From: Verrucomicrobiota bacterium
GTDB taxonomy: Bacteria; Verrucomicrobiota; Verrucomicrobiia; Limisphaerales; J093
Direction: 5' to 3'
DNA length: 8,172 nucleotides
Assembly: GCA_003695015.1 (NCBI GenBank)
Contig: RFJD01000321.1
Coordinates: forward strand, 1 to 8,172
Under the pieces are notes generated by a model, which worked only from the letters and a program-made list of their open reading frames with translations, made no database searches and was not told the origin of the DNA. Positions 6,913-8,172 of this stretch are shown here, one piece after another. The position numbers were made by a program, and so were the translations under genes. The number at the start of each line of letters is the position of its first letter. The first letter of the stretch is position 1.

Positions 6913-8172
6913 TCAGTGGGCTGCGGCGGGTTGGATTTCGCCTTTGGGTCCGGCGAGGTCGCCTTCGTACTCGAGGGCAACGACGCTGATCCACGGATCC
7001 GGCGCCGTCCGGGGGAGGCGCACTTGGAGGCCGCCGCCGGCAAGCGGCTCGACCGGCAGGGCGGCGTCGGTGGCCCCCAACAGCCGGGCGCGCCGCACCG
7101 GGACCTTGACGTTGGGCAGGCGCAGGAGGCCATCGGCCGGCCATTCATACACGTGGGCATAAAGCCGGTGCTCTTCGGGTTTCCACGTGAACCGTCCCCA
7201 GGAAGGCGCGCCCAGCGGACTCTTGCGGGCGCCGTAAATGGCCTCGCCGTGCGCGCGCAGCCAGCGGCCCATGGCCCGGAGCCGTTCGACTTCGAAGTCG
7301 GCCAGCGTGCCGTCGGCCTTGGGCCCGAGGTTGAACTCGACATTCCCGTTGTCCGAGACCACGTCCACCACGAGGCGGATGGTGGCGGGTACGGAGAGGA
7401 TGTTGCCCGGGTATTCGTTGCGGTTGTAGCCGTAGCTGTTGCCGAACCCGCGCCACATGGCCCACGGCTTGCGGCGGTCGATGTTCGCCTGGTACTCGAC
7501 GTGGTAGAAATCCCCGTAAACGCCGCGGGTGTCGGAAAGCCCCTCCTTCTTCTGGCCGAAGCGGTCGTTGACGACGACCTCCTGGCCGCGGGCCGCCGCC
7601 TGGTTGTAGTAGTAGGCCACCAACTGCCGCGCCCGCCAGTACACGTAGCCGTGCTCCCACTCGCCGTCGAAACAGAGATAATCCGGGTGGAACCGGTCGA
7701 TCAGCTCCTTGATCTGCGGGACCATGAAGTCGTCCACGTATTCGCCCCACCGGCCGTCGCCGTCCTCGTCCCCGAGGGGTTTGAGGCCCGTGTAGGTCGG
7801 CCCCGCCTTCAGGCCGCGATAGACCGGGTTGAACCATTCGTAGAACGAGTAATAGAAGCCGACGCGCAGGCCGTGCCTGCGGGCGGCCTTCACCAACTCC
7901 GCCAGCAGGTCGCGACGCGGCCCCATCCGCGCCGCATTCCGATCCGTGTAACGTGTGTCCCACAGGCAGAAGCCATCGTGGTGCTTCGAGGTGATGAAGA
8001 AGTACTTCACCCCGGCTTCCTTGAAGAGCCGCATCCACGCGTCGGCGTCGAACCGCCCGGCATCAAAGCCGTCCATCCGGCCGGTGACCCAGTTGCGGGT
8101 CCCGTCGAAGAAATCGTCGTAACGGGCCGGCCCGTAATGGCGCCAATGGTACTCGCGGACGGCCGGATTGCC
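6913..8172 (-). CDS. GH29 alpha-L-fucosidase, 5'-partial
   Basis: The reading frame runs off the right edge; 419 residues are visible against a usual 450-500 or more, so the signal peptide and the early HWG segment of GH29 enzymes lie outside. Numbering from the edge, the visible part opens with EYHWRHYGPARYDDFF, then KHHDGFCLWDTRYTDRNA (from residue 63), the hallmark GH29 substrate-pocket motif. The predicted nucleophile is D169 in YLCFDGEWEHG; its spacing from the His pair is normal for the family. The barrel continues through VVNDRFGQKKEG and NSYGYNRNE to about residue 320, followed by a C-terminal beta-sandwich-like segment (GRFTWKPEEHRLYAHVYEW). The enzyme hydrolyses terminal alpha-L-fucosides of glycans or fucoidan with retention. 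The exact linkage and whether it is exported cannot be judged without the missing start. The methionine at 8074-8076 is internal: strong GH29 similarity continues upstream of it. It is followed by the PLP dehydratase on the same strand. Confidence 0.92.
   Translation of the reverse strand, partial: GNPAVREYHWRHYGPARYDDFFDGTRNWVTGRMDGFDAGRFDADAWMRLFKEAGVKYFFITSKHHDGFCLWDTRYTDRNAARMGPRRDLLAELVKAARRHGLRVGFYYSFYEWFNPVYRGLKAGPTYTGLKPLGDEDGDGRWGEYVDDFMVPQIKELIDRFHPDYLCFDGEWEHGYVYWRARQLVAYYYNQAAARGQEVVVNDRFGQKKEGLSDTRGVYGDFYHVEYQANIDRRKPWAMWRGFGNSYGYNRNEYPGNILSVPATIRLVVDVVSDNGNVEFNLGPKADGTLADFEVERLRAMGRWLRAHGEAIYGARKSPLGAPSWGRFTWKPEEHRLYAHVYEWPADGLLRLPNVKVPVRRARLLGATDAALPVEPLAGGGLQVRLPRTAPDPWISVVALEYEGDLAGPKGEIQPAAAH

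Noticed and set aside
6860..7144. N-terminal extension of the PLP dehydratase to a start at 7144
   Set aside because: The extension is Arg/Pro-rich, overlaps the fucosidase coding sequence, and the family normally begins where the ATG at 6859 places it.

Overview
The window looks like high-GC chromosomal DNA from a member of the Verrucomicrobiota, perhaps the Limisphaerales/Pedosphaerales side of the phylum. This is inferred from gene content. It holds a giant secreted-type LamG / beta-propeller / multihaem cytochrome of a kind common in the Planctomycetes-Verrucomicrobia group, a PEP-CTERM (exosortase-sorted) lamin-tail-like protein, a GH29 alpha-L-fucosidase, and a tandem octamer array reading as STLQRFNA-type peptide, which I associate from memory with verrucomicrobial genomes. 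No rRNA or other marker gene is present to confirm the assignment.

Layout: four genes in two convergent pairs. On the + strand, positions 2-4864 hold most of one very large gene whose 5' end lies outside the window. It encodes an N-terminal family-specific segment, a LamG jelly-roll, a dehydrogenase-like beta-propeller, a PA14-like beta domain and five CXXCH cytochrome c modules. An array of ten 8-bp units (3481-3560) sits inside it, in the linker between haem modules 1 and 2. A 222-bp gap (4865-5086), with a small GC hairpin and a possible promoter, separates it from a 233-residue PEP-CTERM protein (5087-5788). A strong intrinsic terminator (5820-5854) closes this strand.

On the - strand, a GH29 alpha-L-fucosidase (6913 to the right edge, 5' end missing) is followed after 53 bp by a fold-type II PLP enzyme of the threonine/serine dehydratase family (5891-6859). 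The two may be co-transcribed. The two pairs converge in the roughly 100-bp stretch at 5789-5890.

Functionally the window suggests a polysaccharide-degrading lifestyle: a fucosidase, a large periplasmic or surface cytochrome that may couple oxidation of a (sugar-like) substrate to electron transfer, and an envelope-sorted protein. The genes do not form an obvious single pathway. I see no mobile element, CRISPR array, tRNA or rRNA. The most unusual structure is the in-frame octamer array inside the cytochrome gene.
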